This document shows positions 46,505 through 58,993 of a DNA stretch of 64,000 nucleotides, piece after piece. The notes under the pieces are model-generated. The model was given only the letters and a program-made list of their open reading frames with translations. It was not told the origin of the DNA and made no database searches. Position numbers and translations under genes: made by a program. Source of the DNA: Diphasiastrum complanatum. Its lineage: Eukaryota; Streptophyta; Lycopodiopsida; Lycopodiales; Lycopodiaceae. Positions within the stretch are counted from its first letter, which is position 1, and each line of letters starts with the position of its first letter. Location: NCBI GenBank assembly GCA_029204225.1, contig CM055092.1, positions 21,727,669 through 21,791,668 on the forward strand, given 5' to 3'.

Positions 46505-47169
46505 TGTCAACTTTCTGAGTTTAGGACTCATTTTGATCCACAAATGATCGAGAAGAGTCATTGGTAGCTTGGGAACTTGATCTATATCAAGACAACATCC
46601 AATTCTAGCTTCTACTTGACAATTTCTAGTGATCCAAGCAAGAACAATAAAAAAATGATGATCAAATGGCTTCACACGTGTGAAGTATTGTCACTGTACG
46701 GTCTGCTAACATAAAATTAGTTTACTTAAGAAATACAAAGCAATCATTCACAAAGAATTAGCTTAAGAGAGTGAAAACACAATGATTGCTCACAAACCAA
46801 TGTTTCTCAAGATTAGCTTCACAATGGATCCATCATGGATCAAGTACACAATCATGATAATTCTCTCTAGGCTACTTCCAGCACGTGTGGGACAGCTCAT
46901 TGTACTCATCCATATCCACTTTGGATAAGATCTATCTAATTTGCCACATCATCCATTGGTGGTTTGTGTTGACCTTCTAGATTCCTACAATCTAGGAGAT
47001 AATTCCTACAATTTAGGAGATTCCATATTTGACTCAAATAAAATCTAAGTAAAATGGATCTGAATATTACAAGTGTTATTTCACACGTGTGGACAGGTCC
47101 TCACATGTGTGGATCCACATAGATACCAAACAATTGCCTTAACCATGTGAAAATTGCTAAAATCTAACA
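46505..47169 (-). repeat. 5' LTR of the older copia element
   Basis: Plus strand from TGTCAACTTTC to AAATCTAACA, 665 bp. It is bounded on the right by a Ty3 integrase relic, into which it probably inserted. The 3' LTR is not in the window. Confidence 0.85.
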
Positions 47170-47990
47170 TTCTCAACATATCCTCCATAGTCTGATTAGT
47201 TCTCTTAGTCTGGTTATCTGATTCAAGATGATCAGAAGAACTAAAACTAAGCGAGGTTTATAGCTTAATAGGCTTTTTGTCCATGTAAGACTATGTCTAA
47301 AAATCTACATTATGCACCATTTCTAATTCCATTCAATATTTATCATTGTTTATCAAATCTATTTATCATGGGAGCAAGTTGTGATACCTTTATAAATGTT
47401 TAGTAATCACCCCATTACTATCATCCAATGATAGTGACTTACATTAACATCCAACATGAATCTTGTTAGTTGCAATCTTTTGGTTCATTGTTGTCAAAAT
47501 TTATTGGTCCTAAGTTCAATCAAATACTAATCACAACAAGACATTCTTTGACCCATTCATGATTATAAATATAGTACTCATATCTTATGCACTTTTTTTT
47601 TCTCATAAACAAATTTTCTCACTTTAATTATCATTATAAAAATAACATACAAAGTGATAACAAGTATCTAAAACAAAATCCAATATGAATCTTCTATGGA
47701 GGTGCATAGACAATTTTTAAGATAAAAATAAACTACTTTTTATATAAGTATGCAATTAATATTGAGATTTGACACACTTAGGGTCATATATAAATGTCCC
47801 TCTTTCTTTTTAATGATTTGTTATTTTGATCAAATCTAAAATATGTAGTTTTAGTTGTTGTCCTCATCTATTTTATTTATATATTTCTCACCATGATGTA
47901 CCCTAGTTATGATACCTCATAGCATGCCCAACCTTTTGAGACATTGAACAACAAAAAATATGGCATGTATTTTTAGATAAAATCATCTGA
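47170..47990 (-). pseudogene. Decayed Ty3 integrase
   Basis: The minus strand at 47260-47170 reads SFSSSDHLESDNQTKRTNQT followed by MEDMLRML, an eroded form of the Ty3 integrase block with HPQ[ST]DGQTER. Traces of an upstream zinc finger may be near 47900-47980, but stops dominate. The element is much older than the copia LTR that interrupts it. Confidence 0.6.
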
Positions 47991-50330
47991 GAAAGATTTT
48001 ATGGAATAAATAGGTTTTCAAACCTTTTTTGAATGGCAATTTCACATTGTACATTGCATGGTAAATATGAAGCCATGAAACTTTGTGTAGTTTGAATTTT
48101 ACGTGCTCAATATTTTTCTCAAGATCCAATTTTTCAAATTTGCTATAGCTTTCATCTTTATGAAAACAAGAGTGGTCAATAAACGTGTCTAAGAAACATA
48201 AAAAGAGTTCATGAATTCAAGATGAAAACCATGCCCATATACAGGGTCTTGAGTAACTTCTAATTCTCTTAGGTTCTAGTGTCCAATGCAAGAAGGGAGA
48301 TGACCTTAAATGCTAGATGTTCATCTCATTTTTTTAATTTCAAAGGTTCAAGAATCAAGTAGTGCCTCATCATGAAGTTATTAATTAACATTTGAATAAA
48401 ATGTGGTCAAAGGGCACTTTTAATCTTTATAAAGATTCAAAAATATTGTACATGTACTTGGATAATTTGTGTCCTTCTTAGGGAAAGGAAACTTATCAAG
48501 AGGTAGGCAAGATGGGGTGGTGAAATAAGCTAAGAGATAGGCAAGGTAGAGTTGTGTGGCAAGGAAATCGTGCACAATGTCATCCATAAAAATGTGAAAC
48601 AAAGGAACATGTATTTAATAACAATATCTGAAAACATTAGTGCAAGACATGTCATTCTTATAGCTCTAAGTCAATGTGACAAATGCACTAGTTATCTAAC
48701 TCCAAATAAGTACTCTTTTTGTCAACTCTCTAAGGACCTTCTTAGGTCTTTTATTATGCGCTTCAAGAATAAACCTTTAATTATTTTAGACATGCTACTT
48801 GATCACTCTTAAAAACTTTAACAACTTTCTAAGCTTTGAAACATTGTTCTTGGAATATAAGATTGAGTGTTTGGAAAAACTATATAGTGACTTTGGGATT
48901 GTAAACAAGGCATAGTGTTTTTCTTTAGCAACAACCAAAAAATAGTATTATGTTATACAAAATATCACATAAACACTATATAAAGTTGATTGGATGTAAG
49001 GAGGACCCCAATTTATGTGGTCAAGACAAAACTGGCCAACGATGGCACACCACACTAAGAGTCTAGTGGGACTACTAAGATTCTAAGAAAATCTTTGGAA
49101 AATTACAAAGAAGTTGCTTCTCTAAAACAACCATGCAATTTGATGACAATCACAATGTAGACAACATAGACAACCTTCACATATGAATTTAAAAAAGGAA
49201 GTCACTAATATTAGTGTCATTTTCTCCTATTGAAATGGAATTTGTAGAAAGAGAAATAAGCACAAAGGAAGGTGCAATTTTGAATCATATCCTCCTCCAA
49301 AGTGTGCGGTTATATAGGTACAACAATGTAAACTATGGCTTCGTAGGGCATAGGTTATATGCTTTAAGGGCCAATTCAAAAATGTGGAAAAAATGAGTTA
49401 TAATCCTATGAAATAGCTATATAATGTTATGGACTATTGGGAAATTAACACTTGAAAATCATTTGCCACTATGTATAGTCATCTAAGGAGAGTCACAAGC
49501 ACGACAATATAACATTTAGAAGAATCAAGTGATATGATTTTCAAGAGACTAGCAACTGACATCGATCTCAAGAAATATCTAAGGGAAACAATGTCATGTA
49601 TGGAATTGAGTAGATTTATGTCAAAGAAGATCCCCTCATATAATACTAAGATTCTTCAAATGTTGGTTAACATTCAAGACTATTCGATTTGAGACATGAA
49701 TAAAGAGAAGGATATGCTTTTTGTGTGTTGAATAGAAATATGCACAAGTATCCAAAACTACTAGTCATTTAGTAGTGGACATTTAAAGACATGTAGTGGT
49801 AAATAGTGCCTTTAAGAGGATTAAGTAGAAATAAATGATCATCTAATGTAAACTTAAGAGAAATATGTGTATATAAGAATATAGTAACTTTAATGGGAAT
49901 TTGAGAACTTACATCTTAATCTTATGCCTTTTTACATGAATTTGTTTGTTTAAAATATATCAATATGTAAGTAACAAATTTTTACTACTTTGTCATTACA
50001 ACCTTTTCATTAGTAGACATAATGCCAATAGAAAGTCATGATAGTCATTCGGCATGGAGAGGAGTGCATGCATATGTAACACATGTACCTTTCCTACATG
50101 TAAAGATACTTTGAAGTAAAATTACACTAGAGTTGTCACAATGCACTTTGAGGTTGTATATGACATATTTTGTGAGAGTAGTTCCCTACAAAGTGGAGGC
50201 AAACCTTGCATTTATGTTGATCTTCATTGGGTCATTTTCTATGGCAATATTCCTATCCATTTTTCATTGTGCAAAAGTTTTATTCATGTTCTATTGCTCT
50301 TTCATCATTCATTGTATCTAAGAGACAATA
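47990..50330. other. Stretch without recognised genes
   Basis: AT-rich DNA, many stops on both strands. It may contain more of the old Ty3 pol, but I cannot support any further domain. Confidence 0.4.
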
Positions 50331-50490
50331 GTTAAAAGTGCAATAATTAACTTGCATTTGTATTATAGTCACTTGTCATTTTTTGACAATCGCTTTCTCT
50401 CTCCTACTTTTAAACAATGGTTGGATTCTTCTCGAGCCCTTAGTTGCTACTTGGATAGCTTTTTCTTGTGCTTCTATGTACAATGTGAAT
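50331..50490. repeat. Direct repeat G, copy 1
   Basis: 'gttaaaagtgcaataattaa' through 'tacaatgtgaatat' is repeated at 51222-51397 with about 85-90% identity by eye. Confidence 0.75.
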
Positions 50491-50624
50491 ATGTTGTGTC
50501 GTCGATGTAGCATAGGGGTCCGTCACTGGGAGCGGCAACCTCATCTTCACCTGCATAGCAAGAAGAGAGAGGGAGAGGAGAGAGAGGAGAAAGATAGTGG
50601 AGAGAGGGAGAGAGAGAATGCCTA

Positions 50625-50627
<3 letters not shown>

Positions 50628-50696
<69 letters not shown>
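50628..50696. repeat. AG microsatellite
   Basis: An uninterrupted run of about 33 GA units within a purine-rich stretch from about 50560. Confidence 0.95.
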
Positions 50697-50698
<2 letters not shown>

Positions 50699-51221
50699 CC
50701 AAGAGAGTTTTATTAGAATGAGAATGGAAGATGATACAATACAAAGGAAATGGCTCTCTCTTATAGAATTTTAAAGGTGAGCCTCCTTCACTCTCATTGT
50801 CCACTTCATTGGGGCAAGGATTCTAATCCAAGCCTTTAAAATAAACACAACTTAAATCTATTGGTGCTAAGAAAGCACAAGGGCACTCACATGATTCATG
50901 TGAGTTTTAAGTTGGGCTCTTTTAGCTTTTTTATTTGCAACTTGACTTAGGGCCTTTAATGTCATTTTAAAGTTTTAAGCCCCTAGTCTCTTATTCCTAA
51001 GAATTACAACTTGCTACTTGTGCTCATTGGGTTGGGCTTACACGCGTGGCATTGAGTTGATATCTTAAAAGGTGAATTGGAGGTTGGATATGTCATTTAC
51101 ATCTTGCTCATAGCATCTTAGCAAAGTACACTTTGTTTTTAAGTTGAAAGTGACTATGCTATCATGGCGGCACGTTCCATGAGTAGTTATACTTATTAAT
51201 AAGTTGTTGACATTATTGAGG

Positions 51222-51397
51222 GAGAGAGTTAAAAGTGCAATAATTAACTTGCAATTGTATTACGGTCACTTGCTATTTTCTGACGGTCAAACTTTCTCTC
51301 TCCTACTTTTAGACGGTGGACAAATTCGTCTCGAGCCCCTTAGTTGCTACTTAGATAGCTTTTCATTGTACTTTTGTGTACAATGTGAATATACAGT
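51222..51397. repeat. Direct repeat G, copy 2
   Basis: Second copy of 50331-50490, about 0.9 kb downstream in the same orientation. The pair could be LTR-internal duplications; a PBS-like 'TGGGACTAGAGCC' occurs at 51601. Confidence 0.7.
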
Positions 51398-51639
51398 TTT
51401 TGGAGAGCAATCGCTCTTGTTCTTGTCTTGAAGTATTTGACATTGTGTTGTGGTGATTGTGTCCATCAATTTTGTTGTTATCAACTACGATTTCTCTTTA
51501 TGAGAATATTTGAACCTCAATTTATCTATCTGGAGTGTCTTGTTGTTCATGTGATTGTAAATCATTCTTGTTTTGTGTCAAGAAATAAAACTCTCCAACA
51601 TGGGACTAGAGCCAATCATGCTAACCCTTACTCTCCAAT

Positions 51640-51641
<2 letters not shown>

Positions 51642-51708
<67 letters not shown>
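51642..51708. repeat. CT/CA compound microsatellite
   Basis: About 14 CT units followed directly by about 19 CA units. ORFs across it on both strands are artefacts of the repeat. Confidence 0.95.
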
Positions 51709-51710
<2 letters not shown>

Positions 51711-51886
51711 GATAGCAATAACAATCAACTCCAACAAAAAGCAAATCCAACAAACATTAAGCATGAAAGAGATGGAGGAGAAGGAGAAGCAAGGACATTC
51801 AATGCCAAAATCGATAGAGTCTCCACCCTTTTTAATTGAACACAAAAAATTAAGTACATGGTGCCACTATTTATGTAAATGAATTT

Positions 51887-52356
51887 CTATGAACTATCAT
51901 AGAAAGAGAGATGACAAAAATGTCCTTCATGGCTTGTCATGTGAGAACTAGCCCCACTATCAAACCACCAAGGATTTTCTCCATTGAAGCTAGAAGATGA
52001 AAAGATGGATATCATAAGTGATTCATCATTATCACTCACCTTCAATTGAGATGCTGGCTTGTTTTCCTTGTGCATTTTTCTTCTTGTAGCACTCGGATGC
52101 AAAGTGCCCCTTATTACCACAAAAGAAACACTTCAACTTGGATTTTTCCTTCTTGATTTTTGAAGATAATGAAGATGATAGTTGATTATCACCTTCATCC
52201 TTGAGTAGCTCGACCTTCTTCTTGAATGGTTCTTTGGATTTTCTTTTTGTCTTTCTGTGTGTGAGCCTTTGCATCCCCTTCATCTTCGAAAGAAATTTGT
52301 CCAAATTTGTACAATAGAGTAGCTTACTCTCCTCGGCCACAAGGACTCCTTGGAGG
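51887..52356 (-). pseudogene. Copia gag-protease fragment
   Basis: The minus strand holds the knuckle CFFCGNKGHFASECYKKKNA, a lysine-rich linker and, after a frameshift, the protease start NPWWFDSGASSHMTSHEGHF with an intact DSGA. It is the same family as 44480-45818. The right end is interrupted by the LTR at 52357. Confidence 0.82.
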
Positions 52357-54087
52357 GTGTTATGTCCATGTCTTGTATAAGGAAATCCGAATAATTCCTG
52401 ACGTGGATAGCCGGTCACTCCAATTGTATGTGGTTATTAGTTATGGTACCTCATTCCGGGCGTGGTCGTTACAAGTAATTAATAATCATATGAGGGCCCA
52501 AACCTATAATTGGACATAGGAGCATTTGCATGGTGAATGATTGCTTTAATGCAAGAATAGGAGGTCAATAGCTTAAATTAGCCTGCATGGGGAACCTAAG
52601 GGAAATATTTTCTCCTCTTGGAGAGAATACTTACCATGGAAACTCGCCCATTTTTGTATTGGAATTTCAGATTCTTGAGCCAAGTTCTCCTCTTTTCTCT
52701 TGTATTCATTCTCTATGGCTTGGGGGTGAAGGGTTAGAGTATTGACTAGCCTCTTCATGTTGGTTGGGTGGTTAATGCTCCAGAAGCATCCTTTTGGTTT
52801 GTGTAGCGTAGGCATCCCAAAGGGAGCCGGGAACCACGACTTAGCTTCCCAGCCTTCAACTTTTGCCATCCAAACCCACTTGACATACAAGCAGCCAACT
52901 CGCCAACAACGATCAGACTTAACCAACTTGAAGTTCCGAAAACCAACATTGAGCTCCAACCTGGCGCCATGCCAGATCGGGGGTCCCGATGTGGGTGACT
53001 TCCCTCCAAGCAAGCCGCCCGACATACATCAAACTTAACCAACTCGAAGCTTCGTTACAAACGAGTAACATCCATTCCAAGCAAGCGGTCTGACTTACAT
53101 CAGACTTAACCAACTGAAAGCTTCGTCACGAGCGCTGGAAGCCAACCTGGCGCCACGCCAGACTGGACAGCCATAAACAAGTAACTTCCACCCAAGCAAG
53201 CCATCCAACTCAGTCGACAGGTTAGAGCCCGTTCCCCAAGAGCTTAACCCATTCACGTTCATGCAAGGAACACTCAGAACCACAAGCTGCGACAGATATG
53301 GAAACAACCAGTTCATGGACCAAATGGTCCCGACAGCATACCACTGGCGCCACGGACCGAATGGTCCCGACGGCATACCACTGGCGTCCCGGGATACGAC
53401 CCTCAGCTATGTGCCAAGTTAAAAATTTGGAAGCGGCCTTACAACTGGCGCTTTTACCGAACACTGAAACCCAGAAAGTAATCAGAGTCAGCTTGAGGAA
53501 AATCCCATTTTATTGATAAATCTGAGAAGGTTGCATTTCAAGTGTGTGACCGACCCTAGTCTCCGGGGCGCTAGCATGTCAAGGCGAGAGCCATGACAAC
53601 ATTCCAGCAAGGGAGGCTGAGACTTGGTTGGAGCTCGCCCTGAGTCGCAACCCGCACTCCCCTATAGTATTGGTGTGATTCGGCACCCCCCCTCATACCA
53701 AGCACTCTACCCAAGCTGGTAAAGCACATTTTTCTCTCTCTAGGATTTTCTCTTTCTAGAAAGTCATTTTCTCTCTCTAGATTTTACTGATCCCCAGGCT
53801 TCCTTTAATCATGCGTAGATCGTGTGAGGTGATTGCACATCGATCCGAGCTCTCTGGACTCCGCTAGAACCGATCAAAGATTTTCAGCCATAGGAACTTG
53901 GCGTCGGCTGGATTCTGGTCACAGTGGCGCCGGGAGCAGCAGGGGCGCCGGGGACATAGCTGGCGCCGATGGCGCCGGAAGTAAAGCTTGTAAATGTAGC
54001 TTTACAACAGTTTGCATGTGACAGGATTCTTGAAGATCTTCACTTGGTGATTGTTATAGTTGTATCAGAGCTTGGCGATTGTTATAG
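52357..54087 (+). repeat. LTR of a plus-strand element, split by a solo LTR
   Basis: Begins TGTTATGTCCATG like 43255. LTR sequence runs to 52801, is interrupted by a solo LTR of another family (52802-54009), and resumes at 54010 to the PBS at 54088. Confidence 0.75.
52802..54009 (-). mobile_element. Solo LTR of the GC-rich family, GTTTG target duplication
   Basis: Plus strand from TGTAGCGTAGG to TTTACAACA, 1208 bp, flanked by GTTTG at 52797-52801 and 54010-54014. It matches 58994-60184 in inverse orientation and 62230-63447 in the same orientation. It is GC-richer than its surroundings, with many 'ggcgcc' motifs. Confidence 0.92.
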
Positions 54088-54103
54088 TGGTATCAGAGCT
54101 TGG
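54049..54103 (+). other. Duplicated primer-binding site
   Basis: A 28-bp unit 'gattgttatagt[tg]gtatcagagcttgg' is present twice (54049-54076, 54077-54103). The second copy has the canonical TGGTATCAGAGC; the first has TTGTATCAGAGC. Confidence 0.88.
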
Positions 54104-55121
54104 ATCACATTAACCAGAAGGTGGGGCTTGAGGATCTTGGATTTTTGCGGTTCTTTTGGTGCATCTCTTTGCTTATTTTTTCAGGTGGTGGAATTCATTT
54201 CCAAGTAGGTGGCTTCTCAGATCCTTGGTGTACTTTCAGCCTAATGATCATAATTGTGGATTTGCTCCATGATTTTTTATGGAAATCATAGGATTTTTTA
54301 TGGAAGTTAGTGAATTTTTCACCTAGAATTCATGTTTTTTGCTTGGAATTGATCATAGGTTCTGATGTAGTACGTTTTTCAGATTGTCCTTGCTGTTTTA
54401 CAATCATTATCGATTGGATCTAATGATTGCATGATGTATGAATAGTCATTTTTTTTATTTTGGACCAAAATTTGGGGGTTTTTGGACTAGAAATGGGATA
54501 TAGAATCCATATTTGACTAAAATTAGAACTTTTAGTGCTTGCATGTAATGGATTTACAGGGATTAGGATCAGATTGCACTTATTTGTGGATTTATCCCAC
54601 AAATTTTGGTCAAAATTGGTCACGTGCTCAAGGGTGTAATGAAGCTTTCCTAAGACTGTCATTAAGTTTGGTAAGGATTGGACACCATTAGGGGGCTCAA
54701 AACATCAAAAAACAATGTATTTTTGGTGATTTTTGGGCATACCAGTAACTAGATGAACAGTTACTTTGGCCTTCTATTTTTGGTATTATTCTTCGCCGAC
54801 CTGGCAGTAGATAAGATCTGAATCACACCTATGCATAGTGAATAAGGCAAAGGTTTTTTTCTGTATTTTTAAGAGTTTTGATGGTTCTATGTAGTTATTC
54901 TAATATTTTTGCAAATCTGCTAGGAATAAATCTTCGTCGTATTTACATTTAAATAATGTAACCAATGTTTTCATGAGAGAGAAGGCTATTAGAATGGTTC
55001 CAAAGGCACCCCTTCCCCTGTGCTACGAACATTTATAGACATAGTCATCTATTGTGAATGTGTCAAGTAAATCTCCATCTACAATAAATGCCCTAAGAAT
55101 TTTTTTGTTTTGGGAGGGGGG
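54104..55121 (+). mobile_element. Internal start of the plus-strand non-coding LTR element
   Basis: No frame of interest; similar in kind to 43790-44350. It is interrupted at 55122 by the next insertion. Confidence 0.5.
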
Positions 55122-55126
55122 AAAGG

Positions 55127-55935
55127 TGTTGTAAAGCTACCTTTACAAGCTTTACTTCCGGCGCCAGCTATGTCCCCGGCGCCATCAGCACCCCTCCTGC
55201 TCCCGGCGCCACTGTGACCAGAATCCAGCCAGCGCCAAGTTCCTATGGCTGAAAATCTTTGATCGGTTCTAGCGGAGTCCAAAGAGCTCAGGTCGATGTG
55301 CAATTATCTCACACGATCTAGGCATGATTAAAGGAAGCCTGGGGATCAATAAAATCTAGAGAGAGAAAATGACTTTCTAGAAAGAAAAAATCCTAGAGAG
55401 ATAAAAATGTGCTTTACCAGCTTGGGTAGAGTGCTTGGTATGAGGGGGGGTGTCGAATCACACCAATACTATAGGGGAGTGTGGGTTGCGACTCAGCGCG
55501 AGCTCCAACCAAGTCTCAGCCTCCCTGGCTGGAATGTTGTCATGGCTCTCGCCTTGGCATGCTAGCGCCCCGGAGACTAGGGTCGGTTACACACTTGAAA
55601 TGTAACCTTCTCAGATTTATCAATAAAGTGGGATTTTCCTCAAACTAACTCTGATTACCTTTTGGGTTTCAGTGTTCGGTAAAAGCGCCAGTTGTAAGGC
55701 CGCTTTCGAAATTTTTAACTTGGCACATAGCTGAGGGTCGTATCCCGGGACGCCAGCGGTATGCCGTTGGGACCATTCGGTCCGTGGCGCCAGCGGTATG
55801 CTGTCGGGACCATTTGGTCCAGGAACTGGTTGTTTCCATATCTGTCGCGGCTTGTGGTTCTGAGCGTTCCTTGCATGAACGTGAATGGGTTAAGCTCTCG
55901 TGAATCCCGGCTCCCTTTGGGATGCCTGCGCTACA
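55127..55935 (+). repeat. 5' LTR of the non-autonomous element (shortened)
   Basis: From TGTTGTAAAGC to CTGCGCTACA, 809 bp. Compared with the 1191-bp copy at 58994-60184 it lacks about 400 bp between 'gttaagctct' and 'cggctccctttggg'. Confidence 0.88.
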
Positions 55936-55937
55936 TG

Positions 55938-55950
55938 TGGTATCAGAGCC
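55938..55950 (+). other. Primer-binding site, initiator tRNA-Met type
   Basis: TGGTATCAGAGCC two bases after the LTR end. Confidence 0.92.
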
Positions 55951-56016
55951 GACTGGCCGGTCAGCTATGCGGATCTCACGGAAATGGCCACGGTTTGGGG
56001 TTCATCAAGACAACTG

Positions 56017-56800
56017 TTGTGCAAGGTGCTGCCCACAGTGTAAGCACGGGTGCGTCCACGGTCGGGGTGGTTGGCAGGACGGGGGCTTGATGAGTCTAAG
56101 TGCTGCCCTTGAGGTGTAAGCACGGTCAGTTTCCGCGGTTCGGGCCTGGCGCCGTCTGCACGTTGGACAGATGAGGCAATGTGCTGCCATTAGGTTGGTG
56201 TAAGCACGGTCTGTGCCTTGTGGGGTGCGGGGTGACATATTCACGATAGCCACCGTTCGTTTAGCTATTGGTGGGGGCGTTACTGAGGCAATGTGCTGCC
56301 TAACGGTGAAAGCACAGGTGCGTCCACGATTTGGGTGGTATGCTGCCGATTGTTTAGCTATAAGGCCCATCAACTAAATTTGGTGGGGGCGTTACTAAGG
56401 CAATGTGCTGCCTAACGGTGAAAGCATGGGTGCATCCACAGGGGTGGTATATTCAAGAATAGCTGCCATTCGTTTAGCTATTAGGGCTATCGACCAAATT
56501 TGGTGGGGGCGTTACTGAGGCAATGTGCTGCCTAACGGTGAAAGCAAGGGTGCGTCCACGATTGGGGGGTATGCTGCCGTTCGTTTAGCTATAAGGGCTA
56601 TCGACTAGATTTGGTGGGGGTGTTACTGAGGCAATGTGCTGTTTAACGGTGAAAGCACGGGTGCGTCCACAGGGGTGGTATATTCAAGGATAGTTGCCGA
56701 TCATTTAGCTATAAGGGCTATTGACCAAAAAGTGATGGGGCGTGACTGAGGCAATGTGTTGCTTAATGGTGAAAGCACGGATAGTTGGAGGGGTGTCCTA
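56017..56800. repeat. Tandem array in the internal region
   Basis: Units around 'gaggcaatgtgctgcctaac' and 'ggtgaaagcacgggtgcgtc' recur at about 56283, 56397, 56517, 56630 and 56746, period about 115-120 bp. Three more degenerate units lie at about 56017, 56097 and 56171. Confidence 0.88.
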
Positions 56801-58613
56801 TGGGGGCTGATTCTGTGATCGATTTGTATGGGCGTGGCTAGGCAAAGGTCCGTTGGCAGGACCATCTCAAAGGGGGACCTTGTCTTTGTTACTTGTTAGT
56901 AAACCTGCCTGAGTGTCTTACTTGTATGTATTCGTGGTGAGTCTTAGTACTCGTGCTTTGCCTGGTTTGCATGATTGCTTGTGATACAAGGAGCTGATGG
57001 CTCGAGAAAGAACCTTTCTTTTGAAGGCTGATACCATCAAACAAAGAGGACTACTGAATCTGTGGGGCGGATTTGCAGTTCAAGTACTCGCACGTGAACG
57101 GCAACGAAACGACTCAATGTTTGCAAAGGATGGATGGCTAACATGTTTCTTGGGTTAGTTTCATTTGCAACAATGCCCACCAGACGCAAGCATGAAGTCA
57201 AAAGTTGGAAAGGGCAATTTCAAGGGAGATCTTCTATGGAGCAGTTGGTCTTCATTTTGGGACGACCACCTTCGGAACTTAAACTCACTGAGCATGGGTG
57301 ATATCCAGTATCAGTTGGGTTTTTCCTCAAAGGGGAAAGACTAGGATCCTCTTCAAAGATTGGCAACAAGTTGGATCGAGCCATAATCCTAGCAGATGGA
57401 AAGCAAAGTGTTGGAAAGGCTTTATGTCCGAAGAACTCTACTCTAAGTCCGATCAGCTGATTTTATAAGTGGAGGGGAACTATCACACACACCTCTCTGT
57501 TGGGGTAAATTTTGAATGAAAGTTGATCAAAACGGGGGCAAATTCAAGGTGACCTAGCCATACTCACACGAGGAGACTGGCGAACTTTGGACCTAATAAG
57601 TTGACAAGTTTTTGTTGTGGAAAGGAAAGCTTGTTATAGGCTTTCTCCAGACCAGCAATGATGAGGAAACATATGAGTACGCTGGCTTGTGTTACGTGTA
57701 AGGGAGCTGATCAATGAAGGAAATATGAAAGTTGAGTCTTGCATGAGAGACTTGGTATTTCGAACGGACGCTAAGGGATAGTTCGCGTTGAGATCGGACT
57801 AGTGCAAACTCTGGGTGCATGTGTCTGATTCAAAGAGAGCTACTGGAAGCCAAGCTCGATGTACACTTCTTGTTTTGACCGTGAGGCAACTGACCAGTGA
57901 TGGAATTGTGAAAGTCAAGTTTTGCGCGACGGACATGGTGCTTCAAACAAACGCGAAGAGATAGTTCGGATGCGGATCAAACTGGTGCGACCCTTTGGCT
58001 TTCCACGAGGTCAATGGCTACATTTGGGCTGATTCAAAGAGCTACTTCAAGCTAAGTGAGAGGTGCATTGCGCAGTACTCAATCTTTGCATACCTTAAAG
58101 AGCCAAGATGGAAAAGTATCAAGATCAGGCTGGGACAAGGAGGAAAATCAAGGTGCAGAAGCAACAAGGCACGGAGTGGACCATAAAGTGGGCAATCAAA
58201 CGATGAATCCTTTGGCTCAGGGAGCCTTTATACTTGTAAATCTGGAGCTCAAAGAGCTCAACACAAAGTGCATCAAGGACAAACCAGGCGCTCAAAGGAG
58301 TTCTAAAGTCGAAAGTCAAAAGCGACAGGGGCGAACATTTCAAAGAAAGGCATCTGTCACCAGTTAATAAGGTTCTTGGGTTTTACGAAAGCGATATCAA
58401 ATCTACGCTTTTCCCAGACAAAGATATATTTTCGAGTTATGTAATTTTTCAGTACAAAGAGCTGAGCCTCCGACTTGTGGTTTGCCAGCTTCAAAGTTAA
58501 TAAAAGTTGGCCAGTAAATTGAGTACTGTGCCAAGTAGCTTAAATGTATAGCTATTTTAATTTGGAGACACCTTTCCTTTAATCTGACATCTGATGAGGA
58601 CATCAGATTTTAT
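56800..58613 (+). mobile_element. Non-coding internal region
   Basis: No gag or pol domain on either strand. The right part (about 58080-58613) is repeated inverted at 63462-64000, which supports it being part of the element. Confidence 0.7.
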
Positions 58614-58627
58614 AAAGGTGGGGTTAA
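58614..58627 (+). other. Polypurine tract
   Basis: AAAGGTGGGGTTAA directly before the LTR start TGTTGTAAAG. The same tract occurs inverted at 63448-63461. Confidence 0.8.
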
Positions 58628-58993
58628 TGTTGTAAAGCTACCTTTAGAAGCTTTACTTTCGGCGCCACTGGCGCCAGCTATGTCCCCGGCGCCAGCAGCG
58701 CCCCTGCTGCTCCCGGCACCACTCCCGACGCCACTGTGATCAGAATCCAGCCAGCGCCAAGTTTTTATGGCTGAAAATCTTTGGTCGGTTCTAGCGTAGT
58801 CCAGAGAGCTCAGATCGATGTGCAATCACCTCACACGATCTAGGCATGATTAAAGGAAGCCTGGGGATCAATAAAACCTAGAGAGAGAAAATGACTTTCT
58901 AAAAAAGGAAAATCCTAGAGAGAGAAAAACGTGCTTTACCAGCTTGGGTAGAGTGCTTGGTATGAGGGGGGGGGCAAATCACACCAATACTAT
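58628..58993 (+). repeat. Truncated LTR copy
   Basis: Starts TGTTGTAAAGC but stops at 'caccaatactat', where a second LTR start follows. Confidence 0.85.

Noticed and set aside
48420-48602. Minus-strand FMDDIV motif as a reverse transcriptase active site
   Set aside because: Only the motif-like word is present; flanking residues do not fit RT blocks.
50560-51840. ORFs through the AG and CT/CA microsatellites
   Set aside because: They are simple-repeat translations (poly Leu-Ser, Thr-His or Arg-Glu) with no other support.
53833-54021. Recurring small ORFs with ALDSARTDQRF-like or MPSGPFGPW-like starts in 52.8-63.4 kb
   Set aside because: They occur in all LTR copies of one non-coding family, on both strands, with no conservation of frame; they are LTR sequence.
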